Shown here piece after piece: positions 8,130 through 17,197 of a DNA stretch of 64,000 bases; position 1 is the first letter of the stretch; each line of letters starts with the position of its first letter. A program made the position numbers and the translations under genes. The stretch is taken from NCBI RefSeq assembly GCF_013409005.1, contig NZ_JACBZO010000001.1, positions 558,001 through 622,000 of the forward strand. Reading direction: 5' to 3'. Origin of the DNA: Demequina lutea (GTDB lineage: Bacteria; Actinomycetota; Actinomycetes; Actinomycetales; Demequinaceae). The notes under the pieces were generated by a model. It was not told where the DNA came from and did no database searches. It saw nothing but the letters and a program-made list of their open reading frames with translations.

Positions 8130-9062
8130 ATGGAGCGGACACTAGCTGTCGTCGGTGCGAGAGGATTCCTTGGGGGTGCTGTCGCCCACATCGCCGCGCG
8201 CTCTGGTTGGCGTGTGCAGGAGTTCACGCGGTCGGCCCCAGCGATCCGAGACGGACAGCTGCATCCGACGGCGCCGAAATGGGACGCCGTCGCATGGTGC
8301 GCAGGCGCCATCAATCCGCACATGGTCCAGACAAGCAGCGCCACTCAGGACCTTGAGCCGAACGGAGTGTCGGAGTTCTTGCGCGCGCTGCGTTCCGCAC
8401 AGTTGACGCCAACCTTTGTCTACGCGTCATCTGGAGGCACTGTGTATGGTGCGCCTGAGACACCCCCATTTCGCGAGGATTCGCCGACCCACCCGGCCAA
8501 CTCATATGGACACATAAAACTTCAGACTGAGAATCTCATTCTTGAAATTGCGGAAAAGCCGCGGGTCCTGCGACTGTCTAACCTCTACGGACCCCGTCAG
8601 CCATCCACTCCCGGTCAGGGAGTCATCGGCCACTGGCTCCGGGCGGTTGCTGCAGGGGACGACATCGCGATGTTCGGCAACCCAACCTCTACGAGGGACT
8701 ACGTCTACATCGAGGATGCTGCCGAGGCCGTCATCGCGGCAGCAGCAGTGTATGAAGTTGTAGGCGGCATCCTTAATGTCGGAAGTGGAAACGGCACCTC
8801 GCTCGGTGAACTGATTGACCACATTGAGGCGGCGATCCATCCCCGCGTAGTCACCGTCCGACGGGAAGCGGCTCGCCCGACGGACACCAACCATTCATGG
8901 CTCGACATCGAACGCGCACGACTGGTCCTCAACTGGTCCCCCAAGGTCGACTTGGATGACGGGATCCGCCGGGCGTGGCAGTACTACGAAAGTCTCATCA
9001 CGGCGTTGCCGCGCCCATCGCCGCCGTCGATCTCGGGTCCTCTGCCAAATTCGAGCGAATAA
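8130..9062 (+). CDS. NAD-dependent epimerase/dehydratase
   Basis: A 310-residue extended short-chain dehydrogenase. It has the Rossmann motif VGARGFLGGAV at residues 8-18, a VYASSGGTVYG strand with catalytic serine/threonine, the YGHIK pair (Y and K) and the substrate-domain TRDYVYIEDAAEA. It resembles UDP-glucose 4-epimerase or related sugar-nucleotide enzymes; the exact substrate cannot be told. The start ATG at 8130 follows GGAGGGGG by four to five bases. With the broken epimerase upstream and DUF4012/sugar transferase at 11.5-15 kb, it is likely left over from a surface-polysaccharide cluster. Confidence 0.8.
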   Translation: MERTLAVVGARGFLGGAVAHIAARSGWRVQEFTRSAPAIRDGQLHPTAPKWDAVAWCAGAINPHMVQTSSATQDLEPNGVSEFLRALRSAQLTPTFVYASSGGTVYGAPETPPFREDSPTHPANSYGHIKLQTENLILEIAEKPRVLRLSNLYGPRQPSTPGQGVIGHWLRAVAAGDDIAMFGNPTSTRDYVYIEDAAEAVIAAAAVYEVVGGILNVGSGNGTSLGELIDHIEAAIHPRVVTVRREAARPTDTNHSWLDIERARLVLNWSPKVDLDDGIRRAWQYYESLITALPRPSPPSISGPLPNSSE

Positions 9063-9204
9063 ACTGGACCAACTCCGACGGCTAGTTGTTCGGTGTTTCG
9101 AGGCGCTTCGCAATTGAAGGTGGAGTTCGTAGCCCGCGCAATCCCTACAAAGCGGAGGGGCGGTGTCATAGCGTCGTGGCAACGGTGCAGGTTTCGACGG
9201 AGGG

Positions 9205-9480
9205 TTGCTGGTGCGCAGTATGTTGACGGTGGCGGACAGGGTGGAGATCGCGCAGGGGCTCAAGGCGGGGTGGTCGATTCGGGTAATCGCGGCGCATATT
9301 GATCGCTCACCGTCGATGGTCTCGCGGGAGGTGCGTCGCAACTGGCTCAAGACTCGCGGGTATCGCTTGGTGCATGCGGATTGTGCTGCGCAGAAGCGGC
9401 GTCGTCGCCCGCAGGTGGCCAAGGTCGCATCCGATGAGGTGTTGCGGGCACGGGTCTTGGTGTCGCGCGTCAGAATGTTT
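9205..9480 (+). pseudogene. IS30-family transposase, N-terminal remnant
   Basis: About 90 residues of the IS30 N-terminus: the HTH_38-type segment (LTVADRVEIAQGLKAGWSIR then IAAHIDRSPSMVSREVRRN) and the following basic region (GYRLVHADCAAQKRRRRPQ). Homology breaks at about 9470 and a stop follows at 9493. No DDE integrase domain remains. Confidence 0.8.
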
Positions 9481-9530
9481 GGCAGGGGTCGCTAGTCGCC
9501 GATGCAACGCCCGGGCTGAAGGGTCTGAAT

Positions 9531-9700
9531 GTGACGAGTCGCCCACCGACGATCCCGGCGGAGAAGAAGATCAGCATGGCGTTTTCCGTGAGCCAGGGCG
9601 AAATCTCTGTCCCCGAGGCGGCTCGATGGGATAGGCTCTCCGGGCAATTGATCGGGAACTGGAAACGCCAGTTCCTTAGAGGTCGTCGAGGATGTCGCGG
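9531..9700 (+). pseudogene. IS3-like OrfA remnant
   Basis: A short frame reading SVSQGEISVPEAARWDRLSG then LIGNWKRQFL, a helix-turn-helix N-terminus related to the transposase running off the right end of this window (IGNWKRQFLEGGKAG there). It degenerates after about 9690. It sits between the IS30 remnant and the IS481 element, so three different IS families are stacked within 1.6 kb. Confidence 0.65.
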
Positions 9701-9755
9701 CGATCCTGCTGGATGCATGTGGTCGGTAACGCCCTGTTTGCGCACGGGCCCTAGA

Positions 9756-10783
9756 TGTAAAACTGATAGAGGTTGTTGACAGTTGGTCTTCCTGATGGAA
9801 GGAAGACTTCATGACATCAACACTTTCTGCCTCGGCCGAGCGGGAGTTCGAGCGGCGGGCCAAACACAAGTTCGCTGTGCTTCAGCACGTTGACGAAGTC
9901 AGCGGCAGCGTGGCGGCGACTTGCCGCTAATACGGCATCACTCGAACCTGCTACTACAAGTGGCGCAAACGCTACGAAGAGAAAGGCTTCGAGGGGCTAA
10001 AGGAACGCTCAAGCGCGCCGCATCGTTCGCCGAACGTGATCAGCGCGGAGGTGATTGAGAAGATCCTGTGGCTGCGCCACCAGTATCACTTCGGCCCGCA
10101 CAAGATTGCGATGTATCTCAAGCGCTATCACGACATCACGATCAGCCCGTCCGGGGTCTGGCGGATCTTGAACAAACTCGGGCTAAGCCGACTGCCAGCA
10201 TCCCAGCGTTACAAACGCAAACAGACGCGCTGGAAACGCTACGAGAAGCAACGCCCGGGCCACCAGCTACAGGTTGACGTGAAGTTCATCGAGCCTTTGG
10301 GTCAGGTCGGTCGCAAGAAGCGCTACTACCAGTACACCGCGATCGACGACTGCACCCGCCTGCGGGTGCTGCGCGCCTACCCGACCCATGACCAGAAGAC
10401 CGCAATCCGGTTTGTCGATCACGTGCTCTCGAAGCTGCCGTTCAAGGTTGAGAAAGTCCAGACCGACAACGGCAAAGAGTTCGGGCAGATCTTCCACTGG
10501 CATCTACTCGACAAAGGCATCGGCCACCTCTATATCAAGCCGACCACACCCCGACTCAACGGCAAGGTTGAGCGCTCGCACCGCATTGACTCCGAGGAGT
10601 TCTATCGACTCCTCGAAGGCCAGGTCATCGACAACGTCAACCTGTTCAACGACAAACTCCAACAATGGGAGGACTACTACAACTACGATCGACCCCACGG
10701 CGCCCTCGCAGGCAACACCCCTTACGAGCGTCTCAAACAGAAAACCCAAGACCCACTGTCATAGACCTACGTCAGCTGCACAA
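9756..10783 (+). mobile_element. IS481-family insertion sequence
   Basis: Imperfect terminal inverted repeats begin TGTAAAACTGATAGAGGTTG (left) and TTGTGCAGCTGACGTAGGTC (right, reverse complement), sharing the CTGA, AGGT and TGACAGT blocks. The sequence CTAGA flanks both sides (9751-9755 and 10784-10788), a plausible 5-bp target duplication. The element landed just beyond the 3' end of the collapsed xylanase gene. Its single transposase gene has a premature stop, so this copy is probably immobile on its own. Confidence 0.8.
9811..10764 (+). pseudogene. IS481 transposase with an in-frame stop
   Basis: A complete IS481-type reading frame (about 317 codons) except for TAA at 9928-9930, 39 codons after the ATG (VAATCR*YGITRTCYYKWRKRY). 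The HTH domain surrounds the stop. The rve catalytic core is intact: D in QVDVKFIE, D in VQTDNGKEF and E in GKVERSH. A shorter product could start at the internal ATC/ATG codons near 10036 but would lack the DNA-binding part. The lesion looks like a single-base change, so the inactivation is recent or a sequencing error. Confidence 0.85.
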
Positions 10784-10805
10784 CTAGATCATGCGCAGTC
10801 GACGG

Positions 10806-11415
10806 CTATGCGAGCGTGACGGTGGCCTCGTGCTTTCCTGGCGCGGAGGCATTCACCGTGGTGGTCTTGTCGTTCGCGGTCACCGAGTACTCGCCGGCTA
10901 TCCCGTCGATGACCACGCGGCCGACGTCGTCCGTCACCACGGTGGTGGGGCTCATCCACCATTCGCCCTTGATGAGTTCCTGGAGTGCGAAGTAGGAGGG
11001 CTTGGGGGTGCCGTCGAGGCGCACCAGCCCGGAGGATGCACCCAGCCATGCGCCCTCGTCGGCGAACCCCCAGTATGTGAGCGACTCGGTGGCGTGGTGG
11101 GCGAAGACGTTGCGGTAGTGGCTGACCATCTCCTCGGCCTGACGGTCCTCGCCCTGGGGCGTCGAGGGCCACGATTCCACCTCGTAGTCGGCGCTCAGGT
11201 CGAAGTCGTTGAGCACGAGCCTCGCCGAGGGGTTGGCGGCGTGTGCCTCCTCGAACGCCATGCGCACCATCTCGAGCTGGCCCTCTGCGGGCTCGAAGCC
11301 GATGTTGCCAAAGCCAAAGCCGAAGGCGTGACGCGTCTGCTCAACGGTGACCTCGCGACCGGCCAGTGGGGCGCGGGCGATCGGCCCCTCAACCAGCGCA
11401 TTCAGCGCCTGGAAT
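10806..11415 (-). pseudogene. Collapsed metX-xylanase locus (copy B)
   Basis: The minus strand reads a short metX C-terminal piece (ALNALVEG, about 11390-11415) joined to xylanase N-terminal codons (PLAGREVTVEQTRHAFGFG), then FEPAEG, GQLEMVRMAFEEAHAANPSA...SADYE and VESWPSTP... to the normal xylanase C-terminus at 10806. Compared with copies A and C, three internal blocks are missing, including both catalytic glutamates, yet the frame is kept throughout. Each xylanase deletion joint sits in a 7-base direct repeat. The product cannot be a xylanase; whether it is expressed is unknown. Confidence 0.85.
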
Positions 11416-11556
11416 CCGGGGCCACGGGCCGCCGAGTGCCGGGCGTCGGGTGCGTGCGTGGATTTCTGAGGGTAGTCGTCTACTCTGTTCACAGATAGGA
11501 GCGACGCGTTCGCCCGTGAAATGCCCCGGCGGGCTGTGTGTCGTGAGAGGAATGTA

Positions 11557-13410
11557 GTGGCTACTCAGGAGTGGGAAGACGGTGTACTCCGTGTAGACGA
11601 CGAGCCGGTCCCCGGAGATCGACGTCGTGCCCGCCACGGGCGCCACTGGTCGGGGAAGGGCCTGCGGGGTCGCGACGTCCGCAGGCTTGTGGGGTTGTGT
11701 CTCGTCGGATTGGTGAGCGCCGTCGCCGTGGGAACGCTCACCACCTTCGGGCTGCAGGTGCTCGCGGCCAAGGACGCCGCGGATCACGTTCAGGCGAGCA
11801 TCCAGCCGGCCAAGGACGCCTTGAAGGCCCGCGACGCGGAGAAGATCACGGAGGTTCTGACCCAAATATCTGCCGCGTCCGCCGCGTTCGATGAGTACAC
11901 GCATGGGCCCCTGTGGGATCTTGCCGCGAAGGTACCGTGGGTCAAGTCGCAGGTGGTGCCGCTCATGGCCGCAGGCTCCGCGATGGGTGAGCTCAACACG
12001 CAGGTCATCGAGCCGCTGTCGCGGCAGAACTTGTCGCTCATTCAGAAGTTTCCCATTAAGGACGGCCGCATCGATCCATATGTTGCGCAGCCGTTCGTGC
12101 CCATCCTCGCCGACGCGCAGACGGTCATTACCGAGCAGGACGCCAAGCTCGGCGCGGTGGATCTGACGGGCACCACTGGCAAGATCTCGAGCGGATTCAT
12201 CAAGCTCAGGGACAACCTGACGCAAGTGCTTCCCTCGCTGACGACGGCGAACAATGTGTTGCCGATGGTGCCGCAGCTGCTCGCTGCGGGGACTGAACGT
12301 ACGTACTTGGTGATGGTGCAGAACAATGCCGAGATTCGGGCGACGGGGGGCATCGGCGGCGCACTCATAGAGGTGCACGTGACCGATGGCAAGATTTCGA
12401 TGGGCGAATATCGGTCGCTCGGCGACCTCACTCACTCAACCGTGCTACCGGAGACCGATGAGGAGCTCGCGCTCTTTGGCGGAAGCATGACCTACTTCGG
12501 TCAGGATATGAACTACACGCCGGAGTTTCCGCGAATCGCCGAAATTGCATCGGCCTTCTGGGCCCGCGATTTTGGCGACGTGCCGTCTGGCGTAATCTCG
12601 ATCGACCCCGTCGCGCTGCAGTACATTCTGGCCAAGATCCAGCCGGTCACGATTGAGGGCCTCACCTTCAAAGGTTCGAACATTGCCGACACGCTCTTGC
12701 GTGACTCCTACCTCACCTTCCCGGATTCAGCGAACCAGGACAGGTTCTTCGGACTGGCCGCTTCATCGCTCTTCTCGCAAGCGATGAAGGGTGACGTCGA
12801 CATCAAGGGCGTGATCAAGGGGATCAAGGAGCGACGGATCATGGCTTGGAGTCCCGCCGCGGACGAGACCGCGGTGTTCGATGCCTTGCACGTGGACGGC
12901 ACCTTCCTGGGCCACGGAGACACGGTGGGGTTGTTCATCAACGACCGCACAGGTGCCAAGCTCGGCTATTACGTGGACGCCAAGGCAACCCTTGCCTTCA
13001 GCCAGTGCGCGGCGGGGAAGCCCACCGAACTCACGGTGAACTACGATCTCAACTTCAACTTCTCCGGCGAGATGGCAGCGCTTCCCGATTATGTGGCGGG
13101 AGGCTTCTACTTCTCGGATGCGCCTCGCGGCGACTTCGCCGCATACGTGTTCATGTATGCGCCGCTCGGCGCGCAGGTCACGGACTTCAAGGTCAATGGC
13201 GAGTCGACGGCCTTTGAAATCCTGCCACACGACGGCCGGAGCGTGCTGAAATACCGGATTCAGATCTCGCCCGGCGAGAGCGTGTCGCTGACGTATACGT
13301 TGACGGGGGACATTTCCGCCAACGTCACCCCGGTGGTGACCCCGCTCTCGACTCCGGATGTGTATACCAAGTGGGTCGACACCACGGGGCTGACGTGCGG
13401 TCCCGGGTGA
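11557..13410 (+). CDS. DUF4012 domain membrane-anchored protein
   Basis: About 617 residues with a basic N-terminus, one transmembrane helix (VGLCLVGLVSAVAVGTLTTFG, about residues 44-66 counted from this start) and a large extracytoplasmic DUF4012 domain marked by ERTYLVMVQNNAEIRATGG and the following glycine-rich strand. The GTG at 11557 was chosen because GAGAGGA precedes it; the frame extends upstream to 11521 without a better site. DUF4012 proteins are common in actinobacterial exopolysaccharide loci, and here a polyprenyl-phosphate sugar transferase follows in the same direction. The biochemical role is unknown. Confidence 0.75.
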   Translation: MATQEWEDGVLRVDDEPVPGDRRRARHGRHWSGKGLRGRDVRRLVGLCLVGLVSAVAVGTLTTFGLQVLAAKDAADHVQASIQPAKDALKARDAEKITEVLTQISAASAAFDEYTHGPLWDLAAKVPWVKSQVVPLMAAGSAMGELNTQVIEPLSRQNLSLIQKFPIKDGRIDPYVAQPFVPILADAQTVITEQDAKLGAVDLTGTTGKISSGFIKLRDNLTQVLPSLTTANNVLPMVPQLLAAGTERTYLVMVQNNAEIRATGGIGGALIEVHVTDGKISMGEYRSLGDLTHSTVLPETDEELALFGGSMTYFGQDMNYTPEFPRIAEIASAFWARDFGDVPSGVISIDPVALQYILAKIQPVTIEGLTFKGSNIADTLLRDSYLTFPDSANQDRFFGLAASSLFSQAMKGDVDIKGVIKGIKERRIMAWSPAADETAVFDALHVDGTFLGHGDTVGLFINDRTGAKLGYYVDAKATLAFSQCAAGKPTELTVNYDLNFNFSGEMAALPDYVAGGFYFSDAPRGDFAAYVFMYAPLGAQVTDFKVNGESTAFEILPHDGRSVLKYRIQISPGESVSLTYTLTGDISANVTPVVTPLSTPDVYTKWVDTTGLTCGPG

Positions 13411-13528
13411 CGCACGCGTGGCAAAAGCGACCGGAGACATTGACGTGGGAAGGCGCGCTCACTCCACGTTGGTAGCCTGGGGGCACAAAGGGTGGTAGTT
13501 AAGGACGAAATTGCGCCCTGAGGGGGAA

Positions 13529-15034
13529 ATGGTGTCGGCACAGACCACGGTGGGAGGGGCACAGGTGGACAAAGGGAATGCCGCAGTGGGGGCGGATCGT
13601 CCTCGGGCGATGATTGGACGCCGCGGGTGGGCTGCGTGGATGCGCGCTGCCCTCGGGTTGTCCGACGCCGCTGTCATTGCCGTGGCTCTCGCCGTCGCCC
13701 AGGGCGTGCGGTTTGGCTTTGATTCCGAGGTCAATGTCACGGGCCCCTGGTCGCCTTCCTACGTGCTGATGAGCGTTGCGATCGGCGTGGCGTGGTGGCT
13801 CGCTCTTTCGTGGACAGGTACCCGGGAGGCCGGAGTGCTTGGCCACGGCCCGCAAGAACTGCAACGACTCGTAGCCGCGTCGTGGCGCACCTTCTCAGTG
13901 GTGGCGGTAATCGCGTTCCTGACCCGATGGCAGATCTCACGGGCATACTTGCTTGTCGCCTTGCCCATGGGGCTTGCCACGTTGCTCGTCGTTCGAAGCG
14001 TATGGCGCCTGTGGATCCACGGACGCCGCGACAAGGGAGGGCTCCAGGCGAATGTCTTGATAGTTGGCTCCGGGCCGAGTGTCGATGAACTCGTCATGCG
14101 GTTCAGGGGCGGCAGACGGGCCGGGTTCCGCGTGGTCGGTGTGGCTTCCGTGCGCGGTCGTCAGGACGATTGGTCTTTGCTCGATCAGTCGATCGTCCGT
14201 CTTGGCGAACTCAGCGATCCTGTCGCGCAGGCGCGCGCAATCGGCGCTGACTACATCGTCGTCGCCGGTACCGAGTCGTTGTCGTTTAAGGAGAGCCGGA
14301 CGCTCGGCTGGGCTCTGGAAGGCACCGACATAGGACTGCTGGTTGCGCCCGGACTCGCAGATGTGGCCGGACCTCGCGTCAAGGTTGCTCCGGTGGCGGG
14401 TTTGCCACTGATCCATGTGACAGCTCCGACATTCTCCGGCGCAAAGTACTTAGCGAAGGCGGTCTTTGACAAGTTTGTAGGTCTTGCGATTGCTCTCGTG
14501 CTCGCGGCGCCCATGTTTTGTATCGCTGTTGCAATACGACTCACCTCGCCGGGACCGATCATCTTCCGTCAACAGCGCGTGGGACTCAACGGTCAAGTGT
14601 TCGGCATGCTGAAGTTTCGCTCCATGGTGCCCAACGCGGAAGCCCGGCTTGAGGAAGCAATGGGTGGCAAGGTCGGCCTCTACTACAAGGCCGAGCACGA
14701 TCCGCGCATCACCCCATTTGGTCGAGTGCTTCGTCGATACTCCCTTGATGAACTCCCGCAGATATTCAATGTGCTGTGTGGCGACATGTCGCTAGTGGGG
14801 CCGCGGCCGCAGATCGCTGCCGAAGTCGCGTTATACGACAAGGTGGCGCATCGTCGACTATTGGTGAGGCCCGGCATGACGGGGCTATGGCAAGTGAGCG
14901 GCCGCTCCAGCCTGTCTCCGGAGGAGTCGATCAGGCTCGACGCTTACTATGCTGAAAATTGGTCGCTGGGCGGAGACATCGTCATTATGCTCCGTACGGT
15001 CTATGCAGTCATCAGTCCAAGTGGCGCGTACTGA
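13529..15034 (+). CDS. Polyprenyl-phosphate sugar phosphotransferase (exopolysaccharide initiation)
   Basis: About 501 residues of the WbaP/WcaJ-like family, which loads the first sugar phosphate onto undecaprenyl phosphate. Four hydrophobic segments lie in the N-terminal third, then a CoA-binding-like middle domain (VLIVGSGPSVDEL), a fifth transmembrane segment (FVGLAIALVLAAPMFCIAVA) and the catalytic domain with FGMLKFRSM, RYSLDELPQIFNVL, MSLVGPRPQ and RPGMTGLWQVSGR. An ATG (13529) and an adjacent GTG (13532) follow a GAGGGGG site; a TTG at 13511 is an alternative. The gene follows the DUF4012 gene, consistent with a polysaccharide locus now broken up by repeats. Confidence 0.85.
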   Translation: MVSAQTTVGGAQVDKGNAAVGADRPRAMIGRRGWAAWMRAALGLSDAAVIAVALAVAQGVRFGFDSEVNVTGPWSPSYVLMSVAIGVAWWLALSWTGTREAGVLGHGPQELQRLVAASWRTFSVVAVIAFLTRWQISRAYLLVALPMGLATLLVVRSVWRLWIHGRRDKGGLQANVLIVGSGPSVDELVMRFRGGRRAGFRVVGVASVRGRQDDWSLLDQSIVRLGELSDPVAQARAIGADYIVVAGTESLSFKESRTLGWALEGTDIGLLVAPGLADVAGPRVKVAPVAGLPLIHVTAPTFSGAKYLAKAVFDKFVGLAIALVLAAPMFCIAVAIRLTSPGPIIFRQQRVGLNGQVFGMLKFRSMVPNAEARLEEAMGGKVGLYYKAEHDPRITPFGRVLRRYSLDELPQIFNVLCGDMSLVGPRPQIAAEVALYDKVAHRRLLVRPGMTGLWQVSGRSSLSPEESIRLDAYYAENWSLGGDIVIMLRTVYAVISPSGAY

Positions 15035-15204
15035 CGGCTTGCGTTAGCCGCGTAGCCCGTTCCGACATTCACCTGCGCGGCCTCGTCGTCACGACGGATG
15101 AGGGCGGGCAGTACGTGCGACCCGGCGGGAATCCGCAACGACCCACGCGTCTGTCCGGTCCACAACCCTCACGGCACCTGCCATGAGCCTCACCACCGCG
15201 AGCT

Positions 15205-15400
15205 ATCACTCCAACTCCAACCTCGCGCGCCTCGCAAGACCCGTACGTGCCCTCGAGGCAGTCGCCCGGCACGATCACGCCTTCGAATTGGCCGCGTACG
15301 CGACGGACTCCTCATTGACGATGTCGCCCGAGATCGGCTTTGGCTCAAAGCGTTCAAGGCGCACGCTCGCCACACGGCGGTTAGCCCCGGTCCAAGTTGC
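15205..15400 (-). pseudogene. Decayed fragment of a ferredoxin-type reductase
   Basis: Minus-strand frames reproduce part of the reductase at 16098-17066: VASVRLERFEPKPISGDIVN, then a deletion of about 20 codons and a frameshift, then VIVPGDCLEGTYGSCEAREV. One of the [2Fe-2S] cysteines has become tyrosine (TGSC region, TGC to TAC). The flanks (15035-15204 and 15401-15470) hold no gene I can recognise. It lies just downstream of the second VanZ gene on the same strand. Confidence 0.7.
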
Positions 15401-15470
15401 GGTGCGGTCATCGTAGGTGGCACAAACGGGGTGCGGCAGCGCAAGTTCGCATGGCCGATTGGCTCGACGG

Positions 15471-16067
15471 TCATGGAGCTGACGCATTGGCACGCGAAGC
15501 GGCCCTGGCCAGCCGACTAGCAACGAGCACTCCACACCCGAGGCCCGCACCCAACGCCGCGCCCGAACTATTGAGGATGATGTCGTTGATGTCGACCACC
15601 CTGTCCATGGTCGATTGCGTCAGCTCAATTGAGGCCGACAGCGTCGCCCCGATCACCCAGGCGAGAGCCACCCGCCCGATGAGCCAGCCATACAACAGCC
15701 ACGCAAGGATCATGCCCAACGGCACGAACAGGGCGATGTTCCCGTAGAAGTTTGCGGACTCAAATGTCGACGCGTGAGGGCCTGCCGCGTGCCGCAGTCC
15801 CACGAAAGCCCGGACGTTCACCGATCGACCCGTGCCCGGAGGCACCCGGTCGCCGATGCGAAAGGCCAGGGTCGCGACGATGATCCCGCCAACCGTCAGC
15901 CCGAGGGCGGTCCACAGCCAGCCTCTAGGGCCCCGCAGCCAGCCGCGCCACGTGGCGATCAGCGCCAACGCCAGCAAGACGACGACGACTCGGAGGATGG
16001 TGATCTGGGCGCTCGGCATCGGGCTGAAGAGGTGGCGCAGAATCGTCACCAAGTGGTCCCACGTCAC
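15471..16067 (-). CDS. VanZ-family membrane protein, paralogue 2
   Basis: A 198-residue paralogue of the protein at 3699-4301, about two thirds identical by eye. It keeps the SPMPSAQ N-terminal loop, the RGPRGWLW turn, NIALFVPLG, SIELTQSTMDRV and DINDIILNSSGAALG. Four to five hydrophobic helices are visible. It follows the reductase gene (16098-17066) on the same strand with a 30-base gap, so the two may be co-transcribed. Function unknown; no glycopeptide-resistance genes are near. Confidence 0.8.
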   Translation of the reverse strand: MTWDHLVTILRHLFSPMPSAQITILRVVVVLLALALIATWRGWLRGPRGWLWTALGLTVGGIIVATLAFRIGDRVPPGTGRSVNVRAFVGLRHAAGPHASTFESANFYGNIALFVPLGMILAWLLYGWLIGRVALAWVIGATLSASIELTQSTMDRVVDINDIILNSSGAALGAGLGCGVLVASRLARAASRANASAP

Positions 16068-16097
16068 GCGATCGCACCCTCCATCGTCGGCGCGGAC

Positions 16098-17066
16098 CTA
16101 GAGGTCCAACTCCAGCCGCGCACACCCTCGCTTGGCCCGAGACACGCAAATCATCATGGTCTCCGACGCCGCCCTTGCCGGTGGGCTCAGAATGGAGTCG
16201 CGGTGCTCTACCTCGCCGCTGAGCACGCGCGTCTCGCACGACCCGCACGTGCCCTCGAGGCAATCTCCCGGCACGATCACGCCTTCGAAGTCGGCCGCCA
16301 TAAGAATGCTCTCGTCTTCGGGGACCACGAACTCGATGTCGGACTTGGCCGCGTACACGACGAACTCCTCATTGACGATGTCCCCGGAGATCGGCTTTGG
16401 CTCGAACCGTTCCAGGCGCACGCTCGCCACGCGACCGGCCTCTTCCATCGTCGTCTCAATGGCGCCCAAGAGCCGCTCGGGTCCGCAGCAATAGACAAGA
16501 GCCTCATCAGGCACCGTCGCGAGCGCGGCGCCGACGTCGTAGCGGCTGCCTTCCGTGCTGACAAAGGCCTCTACCTTGGATCCGAACTCCTCCAAGAGAT
16601 CGTCGAGATAGGCCATGGCCTCCCTGCTGTGGCCAAGGTAGGCGAGCGACCAGTCCGCGCCGTTCGCCTCGGCAAGCCTGCACATCGCGATGAGCGGCGT
16701 GACGCCGATGCCTCCCGCGATGAAGCGGTAGGACGGCGCCTGTTCAAGGGCGAAGTGGTTGCGCGGGCCCGAGCTGTCGATGGTGGCGTCCACTGTCAGC
16801 TGCTCGCCGATCCGAACGGAGCCTCCGCGGCCCTTGGGGTCAACCAAGACGGCCACGCGCCACGTGTCGCCGGAATCAGCCGTTTCCACCAGTGAGTACT
16901 GGCGGATCATGTCCGGGCGGAGCCGCAGATCAATGTGGGCGCCCGGCTCGAGCGGGGGGAGCGGTGCGCCGGTGGCGTCGGAAAACTCGAGTTCGATCAC
17001 GGACGGGGCGAGGTCGCGGCGGGCCACCACCACAAGGGTGCGCACCGGTTCGGCCTCACCCACCAT
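16098..17066 (-). CDS. PDR/VanB-type oxidoreductase (flavin reductase with C-terminal [2Fe-2S])
   Basis: A 322-residue phthalate-dioxygenase-reductase-like protein. It has an N-terminal flavin-binding beta barrel with RQYSLVE (about residues 63-69), an NAD(P)-binding domain with GGIGVTPLIAMC and YCCGPERLL, and a C-terminal plant-type ferredoxin domain with CLEGTCGSC and the fourth cysteine in MMICVSR. Such proteins pass electrons from NAD(P)H to a Rieske oxygenase or P450; no oxygenase gene is nearby, so the partner is unknown. A decayed partial copy lies at 15205-15400. Confidence 0.85.
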   Translation of the reverse strand: MVGEAEPVRTLVVVARRDLAPSVIELEFSDATGAPLPPLEPGAHIDLRLRPDMIRQYSLVETADSGDTWRVAVLVDPKGRGGSVRIGEQLTVDATIDSSGPRNHFALEQAPSYRFIAGGIGVTPLIAMCRLAEANGADWSLAYLGHSREAMAYLDDLLEEFGSKVEAFVSTEGSRYDVGAALATVPDEALVYCCGPERLLGAIETTMEEAGRVASVRLERFEPKPISGDIVNEEFVVYAAKSDIEFVVPEDESILMAADFEGVIVPGDCLEGTCGSCETRVLSGEVEHRDSILSPPARAASETMMICVSRAKRGCARLELDL

Positions 17067-17197
17067 GCGATCGAACCTCTCCGTCTACCGTCTGCCACTG
17101 CGTCGAGTCAGTCTACGGCCCCGTCCACGCGCGACGGAAAGTGATGTGGTGGGTGCCCAACCCCGGCGGTGACCTACACCGTTCCGTCACGCATCGG

